Assembly: GCA_932222125.1 (NCBI GenBank)
Contig: CAKNZJ010000031.1
Span: 1-7,584, forward strand
Origin: an uncultured Clostridia bacterium
GTDB lineage: Bacteria > Bacillota > Clostridia > Oscillospirales > Oscillospiraceae
DNA: 7,584 nucleotides
Direction: 5' to 3'
Part shown: positions 1 to 6,000 of the stretch, in pieces
How the letters are laid out: every line of letters starts with the position of its first letter
Position numbering within the stretch: the first letter of the stretch is position 1
The notes under the pieces: model-generated
Seen by the model: only the letters and a program-made list of their open reading frames with translations
Database searches by the model: none
Told to the model about the DNA's origin: nothing
Made by a program: the position numbers and the translations under genes

Positions 1-94
1 ATTATATCAGGATTCTTGCTAACTCACAAATATTTCTTGACTGTACCGCCGGTTCCGTCTGGATTGTGCTTTTCCTTCCCTCTTTTGATTACAT

Positions 95-253
95 TTAATT
101 AGCCGTGACCTGTTTCATGCCTTGACTTTTTGAGCCAGGGTTGTCCGAGCCGTAGCCCTCCAAGAGATTTACCACGCCCCACACGCCAAGACCTGCGCCG
201 AGAGCCACAACAAGGGTCTGTAAAGTGCTGATAGCAGATGCGAAAAATTCCAT
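95..253 (-). CDS. Maff2-family mobile element protein, C-terminally truncated
   Basis: This 52-codon reading frame begins MEFFASAISTLQTLVV and continues with a Gly-rich hydrophobic segment (residues about 11-31, one membrane helix) and the motif EGYGSDNPGSKSQGMKQ. These are the hallmarks of Maff2 proteins, small membrane proteins encoded among the conjugation genes of Tn1549/CTn-type elements of Firmicutes. Family members usually run to about 70 residues, with MAGGG-type sequence and a second hydrophobic helix after KQ. Here the match stops at KQ, followed by VTAN and a stop, so the second helix is missing. The downstream bases 1-94 do not encode it in any frame I read. The upstream AGGA, six bases before the ATG, is a weak ribosome binding site. 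The gene was probably cut by another rearrangement and is likely non-functional. Identity is from memory of the family and fairly secure; the cause of truncation is unknown. Confidence 0.72.
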   Translation of the reverse strand: MEFFASAISTLQTLVVALGAGLGVWGVVNLLEGYGSDNPGSKSQGMKQVTAN

Positions 254-289
254 ATAGAATCCTGAAACCCAAACCCCCGAAACGCCTTA

Positions 290-349
290 TTTTGTCGTTT
301 TGTCACAATCCGTGCAGAACACAAACCATAGATTCCAATGGTTTTGTCG
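290..349 (+). repeat. Left cluster of TTTTGTCG octamers
   Basis: TTTTGTCG is at 290-297, its one-base variant TTTTGTCA follows directly at 298-305, and a further perfect copy is at 342-349. The last is part of the 12-mer GGTTTTGTCGTT (340-351), which is repeated at 7477-7488. All three copies point the same way. They match the octamers around the operon promoter at the other end, so they are likely recombinase or accessory-protein binding sites at the element's terminator-side end. The function is inferred. Confidence 0.6.
323..344. repeat. Short inverted repeat, candidate left crossover site
   Basis: AAACCAT at 323-329 and ATGGTTT at 338-344 form a perfect 7-bp inverted repeat around the 8-base spacer AGATTCCA. 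Inverted arms around a 6-8 base spacer are the usual form of a tyrosine recombinase core site. The spacer and right arm include TTCCAATGGT (333-342), which is nearly repeated at 7414-7423 at the other end. The right arm runs into a TTTTGTCG octamer. The role is inferred. Confidence 0.35.
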
Positions 350-351
350 TT

Positions 352-377
352 CCAGATTTGTGTATCCCGGGATCTGG
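352..377. repeat. Small inverted repeat with CCCGGG
   Basis: CCAGAT (352-357) and ATCTGG (372-377) pair around a 14-base loop that ends in the palindrome CCCGGG (366-371). It lies between the left octamers and the operon terminator. There is no U-tract directly after it, so it is not an obvious terminator. It could be structural or a protein site, and I cannot assign a function. Confidence 0.25.
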
Positions 378-418
378 GTTCTTTTCCTTTCTTAAATTTT
401 TATTTTTTGTTTTGGGAT

Positions 419-482
419 AAAAAAGAGGGCTTCTGTATCCGGGACGCTCATTAAAAGCGGCCATATATACAAAAAGCCCTCT
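419..482 (-). terminator. Rho-independent terminator of the recombinase operon
   Basis: On the minus strand, AGAGGGCTT (474-482) pairs perfectly with AAGCCCTCT (424-432), and six U residues follow (A run at 419-424 on the plus strand). The 41-base loop is long but holds a small inner hairpin (AGCG 456-459 with CGCT 445-448), which would bring the outer arms together. It lies about 140 bases beyond the stop codon of the last operon gene and would isolate the operon from maff2. Confidence 0.7.
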
Positions 483-500
483 GGTTTTCAGGTTCCATAT

Positions 501-611
501 TCAGTTGTCATCCAGCCCCATTGTTAAGTGGGGGAGCGTATCCTTATCTTCATAGGTTTCCTCCATATATTCAAAAAGCCGTATCCAGGATAACCGGCTC
601 CCTGTGCTGTG
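501..611 (-). other. Possible gene remnant between the operon and its terminator
   Basis: One frame is open for 36 codons after a TAA at 612-614 and ends at TGA 501-503. It contains ATG at 564-566, giving MEETYEDKDTLPHLTMGLDDN, but no ribosome binding site precedes that codon. The acidic, protein-like composition and the position just before the terminator suggest the 3' end of a lost gene. A good GGAGG site here instead serves an ATG at 551-553 that codes for only nine residues. I do not recognise it, and chance is quite possible. Confidence 0.18.
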
Positions 612-623
612 TTATCTCCATAT

Positions 624-1931
624 TTATATCAGCCTCGACTGCCTGTGAATCCTCCCATCGCAAAACGGGCAGCCTGTCCCTTTCTGGCGGACCTGGACTG
701 TGCACTGCCAGTGGTGGCCTTTTTCACAGACCCACCAGACTTTCCTTGTTGAAAACGGCCTGACCTGCTCCGGTGTAAGCCCCATATTTCTCTGGCAGTC
801 CCATTCCCTGGCCAGCCTGGGGCTGTATGTCGCAAGGTCGGATTCCCCCGGGATGACCGGGTGCCGGTCCAGCAGGCGCGTGCAGACAGGGCAGCCGCTC
901 CCTGCGGCCCGTTCATAGACCTCCGCTTTCCAGGAGTGCCCTTTCCTGCATCTCCACCACACTTTCTTCCGGGTCTGGTACATGACGGTCTCCGGTGTGG
1001 ATCCCTGGTTTTTCCCATAGTCCCATTCCCCGGCCAGCTCCGGATGGACTGATGCCAGGTCATTTTCGCCCGGCAGCACTTTCCGGTTCCCGCAGTACGG
1101 GCAGCCGTTCCCGCGTCTCCTGCCCGGCAGTTTCGCCTTCCAGGAATGCCCCTTTCTGCACCGCCACCAGATATCCTTCTGGCTCCCGGCGGTTATCTCC
1201 GATGGAAGGAACGTATTTTTTTCAAAATCCCATTCATCCATAAGCTCCGGGCACCTGCTCTGCGCGTCATTGAAGCCCTCCAGAATCTTTTTGCCGCAGC
1301 AGTAGGGGCAGCCGCATCCATTTCTCCGGTTGGAGATCTTTGCTTTCCATGAATGGCCGCAGCGGCCAGTCCACCATACCGACCGTTGGCTCATGCCCGT
1401 GACATCCTCCGGCCTTAAGCCCCCGTTCCTTTCATGGTCCCATTGTGCCGTAAGCTCCGGATCCGCTGTCGCAAGGTCATTGAACCCAGGCATCACTTTC
1501 CTGCCAGCACAGTAGGGGCAGCCTTTCCCAGCCGCCCGGCTTGATACCGCCGCCTGCCAGCTGTGCCCTTCTGCACAACGCCACCAGACCCTTTTTGCAG
1601 TGCCTCCGGCAACATCCTCAGGACGAAGGCTCCCATTTTTGCCAACATCCCATTCCTCCGCAAGCAGAGGGGCCACTGTCGCAAGGTCATTTACTCCGGG
1701 GATCAGCCGGTTCCCAGCGCAATACGGGCAGCCAGCCCCGGCCGTACGGCTGTAGACGGCGGCCATCCAGCTGTGTCCTTTACGGCACCTCCACCAGACT
1801 TTTTTCACGGATCCCGGCTGCACGTCTTCCGGCGTCAGTCCCTTGTTCCTTATCCCGTCCCATTCTTCCGCAAGGGCGGGATTCCTTGCCTTTAAGTCTG
1901 TCTGTCCCCTGATCAATGGGTACTGGTTCAT
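624..1931 (-). CDS. Six-repeat treble-clef zinc-ribbon protein (DUF4379-like)
   Basis: This 435-residue protein consists almost entirely of six tandem repeats of 69-74 residues. A typical unit reads PGxNDLAT, then P-x-L-A-x-EWD, N-x-x-L-x-PEDV, a WWRC-x2-GHSW block and finally GCPYC. The zinc ligands of the repeats are near C49/C68/C71, C119/C138/C141, C191/C208/C211, C258/C277/C280, C328/C347/C350 and C402/C421/C424, each with a GH histidine. This is the pattern of the probable zinc-ribbon, treble-clef family PF14311. In repeat 3 the first cysteine is shifted by two residues (WWTGRCGHSW). There is no nuclease or other catalytic domain. The ATG overlaps the previous stop as ATGA, with AGGAGG (1943-1948) 11 bases upstream, so translation is coupled to the coiled-coil gene. 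DNA or RNA binding is a reasonable inference; whether it serves transposition, defence or cargo is unknown. Confidence 0.9.
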   Translation of the reverse strand: MNQYPLIRGQTDLKARNPALAEEWDGIRNKGLTPEDVQPGSVKKVWWRCRKGHSWMAAVYSRTAGAGCPYCAGNRLIPGVNDLATVAPLLAEEWDVGKNGSLRPEDVAGGTAKRVWWRCAEGHSWQAAVSSRAAGKGCPYCAGRKVMPGFNDLATADPELTAQWDHERNGGLRPEDVTGMSQRSVWWTGRCGHSWKAKISNRRNGCGCPYCCGKKILEGFNDAQSRCPELMDEWDFEKNTFLPSEITAGSQKDIWWRCRKGHSWKAKLPGRRRGNGCPYCGNRKVLPGENDLASVHPELAGEWDYGKNQGSTPETVMYQTRKKVWWRCRKGHSWKAEVYERAAGSGCPVCTRLLDRHPVIPGESDLATYSPRLAREWDCQRNMGLTPEQVRPFSTRKVWWVCEKGHHWQCTVQVRQKGTGCPFCDGRIHRQSRLI

Positions 1932-2656
1932 TCTTCTGCCTGCCTCCTCATCTCATCAAGGAGCTGTTCCTCCCTGGTCTTTGGTTTTTCCTTCGCTTTC
2001 TGTGCACCGCCGAACGGGTCGGGGCGTGTCCCTTCTATCAGGTCCCCCAATGCCGCCTGCGTCACGTTCCCGGCAGTCCTGACTGGAAGATGCGCTTCCT
2101 GCATCAGCTGCCTTGCCAGGTCAGGGTACAGGTACTTCTCCAGCATCCTGCGGAGGTACGCATTCTCCCTCCGCAGCCCTCTGTTTTCTTTCTCTAATGC
2201 CCGGTAAAGTTCCTCTGACCGCTGCATTTCCTTCTTCATCACCCCCGCCTGCTTTTCGGATTCCGCTTTCCGTGAGACTGCGTTCCTGTAGTTTATCTCC
2301 ATCTCTGTATATCTGTCATAGACGGATTTCCAGTACGCATCCATGTCGTTCAGCTTGCCTTTTAAATCCGAAAGATCCTGGCAGGTCCTGACCAGGCCGT
2401 CAGCATCAATGCTTTTATATACCAGCAGTGCATCGGTTCCGGTCCTGGAAGCCCCCGCCTTCAGCTCGTCCAGCCGCCTGCGGACGCCCCTGTTCCTGCG
2501 GAATTCATACTCTTTAGCAGGGACGCCCTGCCTCCCGGCATACTTCGCCAGGTCCGTAAACCTGATGTCCCTCGCATTGCCGCAGGCCACATCCGCATAA
2601 TACTTTTCCAGTATGCTGACCAGCAGCGCTTCATCTGTCTTGTTTGGTCTTGCCAT
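1928..2656 (-). CDS. Coiled-coil transposition accessory protein, TnpC/DUF6262-like
   Basis: This 242-residue protein has three parts. The N-terminal region (1-66) is basic and begins MARPNKTDEALL; it carries a helix-turn-helix-like stretch, FTDLAKYAGRQGVPAKEYEF, ahead of RRNRGVRRRLDEL. A long charged heptad-rich coiled coil follows (about 93-175). The C-terminal tail is charged and ends near EEQLLDEMRRQAEE. A DNA-binding head followed by a coiled coil, encoded directly after recombinase genes, is the plan of Tn554 TnpC and DUF6262 proteins, though TnpC is only 125 aa. I chose ATG 2654-2656 because GGAGG (2666-2670) lies nine bases upstream. The frame is open to 2776, but the extra residues are arginine-rich shadow sequence of the recombinase gene. 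It overlaps the third recombinase by 26 bases. Its role in orienting or activating the recombinases is inferred; the family assignment is tentative. Confidence 0.82.
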   Translation of the reverse strand: MARPNKTDEALLVSILEKYYADVACGNARDIRFTDLAKYAGRQGVPAKEYEFRRNRGVRRRLDELKAGASRTGTDALLVYKSIDADGLVRTCQDLSDLKGKLNDMDAYWKSVYDRYTEMEINYRNAVSRKAESEKQAGVMKKEMQRSEELYRALEKENRGLRRENAYLRRMLEKYLYPDLARQLMQEAHLPVRTAGNVTQAALGDLIEGTRPDPFGGAQKAKEKPKTREEQLLDEMRRQAEE

Positions 2657-4184
2657 TTTTCTCTCCCTCCATCTTCCTCTCCAGCGCTTTCCTGTAACAC
2701 GCGCTGCTGTTCTGCAGCCGCAGGAGCGCGGACGTGATATCCTCCTGCGCACCGTTCCCGCGGCGTACCTGTTCAATCATCTCCATCAGGAACATCCCGT
2801 CCTCATCCACTTTTTCCCGGAATCCCTCCTGGACGGCGAGCCTCAGCCCATCCTGGTCAGGATAGTAATGGATGCAGTTCCTGCAGTCGCCGAAATGCCC
2901 GCCTTCACGGTAGTTTTTCATGCATTCGGAAATATCGCCTCCGGGGAGGCCTGCATAATCACAGTGCCCGCCTTCCACCTCCGTCATGCCATGCCTGTCC
3001 CCCATGCGCAGCTTCAACGATCCGTCCAGTGTGACCTTCCCACGGTTCTCACGGTATTTCTCATAAACGGCGCTCTCCACCACAGCAGAAAGGTTCGCAT
3101 AATAGCTGGCACTGATATCAATGCTCTCATGGCCGGCCAGCTCCCTGCATATCACAGGGGAGCCGCCGGACAGGATCAGGTTTATCATGGCAAGGTGCCG
3201 TGTGTCCCCGAGGCTGACCGGATAATCCGCACTCCCTGTCACCTTCTCCTTGAATTCGCCAAGCCTGCGGCGCATCTGGCAGTAAGTCATATATCCCAGC
3301 TGTGTCGCACGTGCCGGGGAAAATAAAGTGTCTTTTTCATGGGGGCGGCGTTTCTCCCCGGCCGCTTTATAAGCGAGGATCTCCCCCGCAAGCCATTCCG
3401 GCACCTCGTATTCATGGAGGGTATAATCCGCATGGATCGTGTAGCCGACTTTCTGCAGCCTTTTCTTCAGTCTTGTCCGGCGTACAGTAAGGATCCACCT
3501 CCCATCCCGGTTATGGATACAGTCGCCTGGCAGAAGGAGGAATTCCGTCGCCCGCAGGGGCAGGATGCTGGTAAGCCTCCACCAAAGGTATACCGGGAAA
3601 AAGTAGTCCTTTGTGTCTTCACCAGCAGTTCCCCAGAACTCATTGACATACCGGTCAAATCTCAGGTAATACCGGAAATCCGCCAGCTTCCTCGGTTTAC
3701 GGGCCCATCCGTCCAGCGTCCGGTTTTCCTCGATCCGCTCCATGACGGCCCCTATGTACCCGGGTGAATCAGGGATCATACCCAGGAACTGGAGTGCATG
3801 GCTGATATGTACATCCCATGTGCATGCTTCCCCGAATCCACAGCACCCCAGCCTGACCAGGGAGCTGCTGACCCCGGCAACCGAACTGGCCGCCATTGTC
3901 CCAAGCAGCAGCACTGTATAGGACTTCACATAATCCAGGAAGCACCCCTCGTCACAGCCGGTCCACTCCTGGACTGTGCCGCCACCGGTCTCGAAGCGGA
4001 TGTTCCTGCGTTTCACTTCATCCGTGATCCGCCATTCCGCATCCGGGAATGAGCCCCTGTCGATCACTCCTTTTGCGGCATACTCGGCAAATTTCCTCTC
4101 CGCCTGCAAGCGCGTTCCGGTGTCCATTTCACGGATGAGCAGCACTTTTGTATACCCTTTATGCATCTGCACATCTGCTATCAT
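2631..4184 (-). CDS. Tyrosine recombinase 3 (517 aa) with C-terminal Cys cluster
   Basis: This is a tyrosine-type site-specific recombinase. Box I is PLRATEFLLLP with the first catalytic Arg at R211. RRTRLKK (235-241) supplies the probable beta-hairpin lysine. Box II is SLGDTRHLAMINL with R329. AGHESIDISASYYANL gives H352 and the nucleophile Y361 nine residues later. The His of the usual HxxR motif is replaced by Gly (G326). Beyond the catalytic domain, residues 407-439 hold H/C407-408, C421, C434 and C437 with nearby histidines, a likely zinc site, followed by a charged helical tail. The start ATG lies inside the preceding gene (26-base overlap) with AGGAGG at 4198-4203, a long 13-base spacing; ATG 4164-4166 (M7) is an alternative start. 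It is encoded in the same operon as two other recombinases and probably works with them. Recombinase identity is secure; its exact family is not. Confidence 0.92.
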   Translation of the reverse strand: MIADVQMHKGYTKVLLIREMDTGTRLQAERKFAEYAAKGVIDRGSFPDAEWRITDEVKRRNIRFETGGGTVQEWTGCDEGCFLDYVKSYTVLLLGTMAASSVAGVSSSLVRLGCCGFGEACTWDVHISHALQFLGMIPDSPGYIGAVMERIEENRTLDGWARKPRKLADFRYYLRFDRYVNEFWGTAGEDTKDYFFPVYLWWRLTSILPLRATEFLLLPGDCIHNRDGRWILTVRRTRLKKRLQKVGYTIHADYTLHEYEVPEWLAGEILAYKAAGEKRRPHEKDTLFSPARATQLGYMTYCQMRRRLGEFKEKVTGSADYPVSLGDTRHLAMINLILSGGSPVICRELAGHESIDISASYYANLSAVVESAVYEKYRENRGKVTLDGSLKLRMGDRHGMTEVEGGHCDYAGLPGGDISECMKNYREGGHFGDCRNCIHYYPDQDGLRLAVQEGFREKVDEDGMFLMEMIEQVRRGNGAQEDITSALLRLQNSSACYRKALERKMEGEKNGKTKQDR

Positions 4185-6000
4185 CTGTATCTTTCAGCCT
4201 CCTTTCCAGCATCCCTGTCATGGTCTCCATATCCGCGCCGGGGTAAAGCATCGGAAGGCTTTCGAGCATCTGCCCGACAGCCGGTATGATCCCTCTGGAC
4301 AGGATGTTTTTCAGGCGTTCCCGTTCCGGCCCGGATGCCCTGTTTTTCAGTTCCGTTATCGCGGTGTATTCCTTCATCAGCAGATGGAAGGCCGCTTTCG
4401 TAAAGATCTCATAGCCGCAGCCGATGCAGCCGCCCCTGAGGGAGTCGCAGCAGGGCATCCCGACAGCAGTACGCAGGCAGAGCGTCTCCGGCTGCCTGGA
4501 TGCCGCCGCGCCGCTTGCGGCCATCTGCAGGGCATCCCCGAGCCTGCCTTCCGGGATGGACGCGACAATCTCCCGGCTGGCCTCCAGTGACCGTTCGACA
4601 AGGAGCGCGGCTTCTTCCAGCTGCCCGGCGTCCAGGCCGATGCACCGGATCAGTTCAGTCTGCCGCGGGACATCCAGCCGCCGGTATCCGTCACCCGCAT
4701 ACCTTTCCAGCAGCAGTGCCGGAATGAAGCCAAAGATGCCCCTCTCAAACATTTCCCGCAGGATGAATTCCGGGCGGTATCCGGAAAAAGCAGCATCCTT
4801 CAGGTAGATATCCGTGATCTCCGGCAGGGCGCCGATCCCTCCCTTGTGGCTCCTGGCAAGGGCCGCGAGCATATATCCCTTCGGCCTGCCAGGCCCGTCC
4901 GCCGTCACCAGCTCGATCCCCTGGAGATAGGACTTGTTCGCCCTCCTGGTCTGGAACCTCCGCTCTCCAAGCGCTTCTATGAACTGCGTGCCAAAAAATC
5001 TCCTGATCGATACAATGTCCTGGACTGGCCGTACCAGGGGCTCGTTTTCTTTATGGTGGAGGAGCTTTATGGTAATGATCAGCCCCATGGCCGCTTTCAG
5101 CGATTCCGGTATAAAAAACTTCAGCTCCGGCACACCCTGGTACCTTTCTGTCTTGGATGGGTACATCGGCAGGTATTTCAGCCTCAACAGCAGCTCTTCT
5201 GAAACGCCCCTGGCATCCGCATCCCGGTAGCTTCCGGAGCGGAGCATCCCTTCCACCGTGTCCGGCGGGTAGGGCAGTGATGGAACCGGCAGCCGGGTGA
5301 TGTCCGTCTGCCTTAACGCCCCCAGGAAATGGAGCGCCGCAAAGAGCCACAGGTCGGCATAGCGGGCAGAATCCAGGGCTTTTGTGACCAGCCCGTTCGC
5401 CTCCCATGATGCCTCATTGAATACGCAGTACGCCATCACGCTGAATTCCCTGACCGGATAAGCCTCTTTCCGTATTTCCGCCTGCCGCCTGGGATGGATG
5501 TCGTATCTGCAGCTGCTGTCCCCTGACACCTCCGCAGCAAACTTCGCAAACAGCTTTGTGCTCCTGACGGGAAGCATTTCCGATGTCTTTTCCATAAGGC
5601 AGTCAAGCTCTTCTGCACTGTATCCGGACAGCTCACGGCCGCAGGCAGAAAGGATGAAATCAAGTATCTTCCACCCGCTCGGTTCATCGCTGATCCCTTC
5701 CCGGGCCACAAACTTCCGGTAGCGCCGGCATGTCTCCGGCAGCTGCCCGCTGTATGTATCCAGCAGGACCGACAGCTTTTCCCGCGGTGTTCTCTGATAA
5801 GCGGACAGCCACAGGCGGATCGGGCCGCGCATGCTTTCGTAGTCGCTGACCGCCATCTCCCTGCCGCTGCCTTCCGGGGCCTGCCCGAACCATCCGTTCC
5901 TGTCCAGGAACCCGAGGAGGTCATCCCTGCACCTGCAGATGTCCCGGTATGCCGACTGCACCTGCGCCGCATCTTTTAAGACCTCATCAAACAGTATCAT
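4159..6000 (-). CDS. Tyrosine recombinase 2 (613 aa), TnpB-like size
   Basis: This large recombinase is close in length to Tn554 TnpB (630 aa). Numbered from the ATG, box I is FLGALRQTDITRLP with R230, the lysine is probably K283 in YPSKTERYQGVP, and box II is RFQTRRANKSYL with R352. ARSHKGG holds H385, and TDIYLKD holds the nucleophile Y399. The HxxR histidine is replaced by Phe (F349), and the His-to-Tyr distance is 14 residues instead of the usual nine. A C-terminal domain carries C508, CC517-518, C525 and C528 in SLRGGCIGCGYEIFTKAAF, probably a zinc site. I chose ATG 5998-6000 because GGGGGG (6010-6015) lies nine bases upstream; a TTG at 6004-6006 would add two residues but sits too close to that site. 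The gene overlaps recombinase 1 by 14 bases. Function as a partner recombinase is inferred. Confidence 0.9.
   Translation of the reverse strand: MILFDEVLKDAAQVQSAYRDICRCRDDLLGFLDRNGWFGQAPEGSGREMAVSDYESMRGPIRLWLSAYQRTPREKLSVLLDTYSGQLPETCRRYRKFVAREGISDEPSGWKILDFILSACGRELSGYSAEELDCLMEKTSEMLPVRSTKLFAKFAAEVSGDSSCRYDIHPRRQAEIRKEAYPVREFSVMAYCVFNEASWEANGLVTKALDSARYADLWLFAALHFLGALRQTDITRLPVPSLPYPPDTVEGMLRSGSYRDADARGVSEELLLRLKYLPMYPSKTERYQGVPELKFFIPESLKAAMGLIITIKLLHHKENEPLVRPVQDIVSIRRFFGTQFIEALGERRFQTRRANKSYLQGIELVTADGPGRPKGYMLAALARSHKGGIGALPEITDIYLKDAAFSGYRPEFILREMFERGIFGFIPALLLERYAGDGYRRLDVPRQTELIRCIGLDAGQLEEAALLVERSLEASREIVASIPEGRLGDALQMAASGAAASRQPETLCLRTAVGMPCCDSLRGGCIGCGYEIFTKAAFHLLMKEYTAITELKNRASGPERERLKNILSRGIIPAVGQMLESLPMLYPGADMETMTGMLERRLKDTDDSRCADA

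Noticed and set aside
1..94. Possible group II intron or insertion sequence beginning where maff2 breaks
   Set aside because: I found no GTGYG-type intron start, no domain V-like sequence, no transposase frame and no terminal inverted repeat in the bases available.
525..553. Nine-residue open frame (MKIRIRSPT) behind a good GGAGG site
   Set aside because: It is too short to support as a gene, and nothing downstream of it before the terminator would be controlled by it as a leader peptide.
638..1910. Regular recurring DNA blocks of about 210 bases suggestive of an array
   Set aside because: They are explained by the six 70-residue zinc repeats in one reading frame. There are no identical short repeats with unique spacers, so it is not a CRISPR array.
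2657..2776. Upstream extension of the coiled-coil gene by 40 residues
   Set aside because: The extra residues are arginine-rich and lie inside the recombinase 3 gene. A strong GGAGG nine bases before ATG 2654-2656 fixes the start there.
2613..3326. Plus-strand frame of 237 codons opposite recombinase 3
   Set aside because: It is antisense to conserved recombinase sequence, with no recognisable motif.
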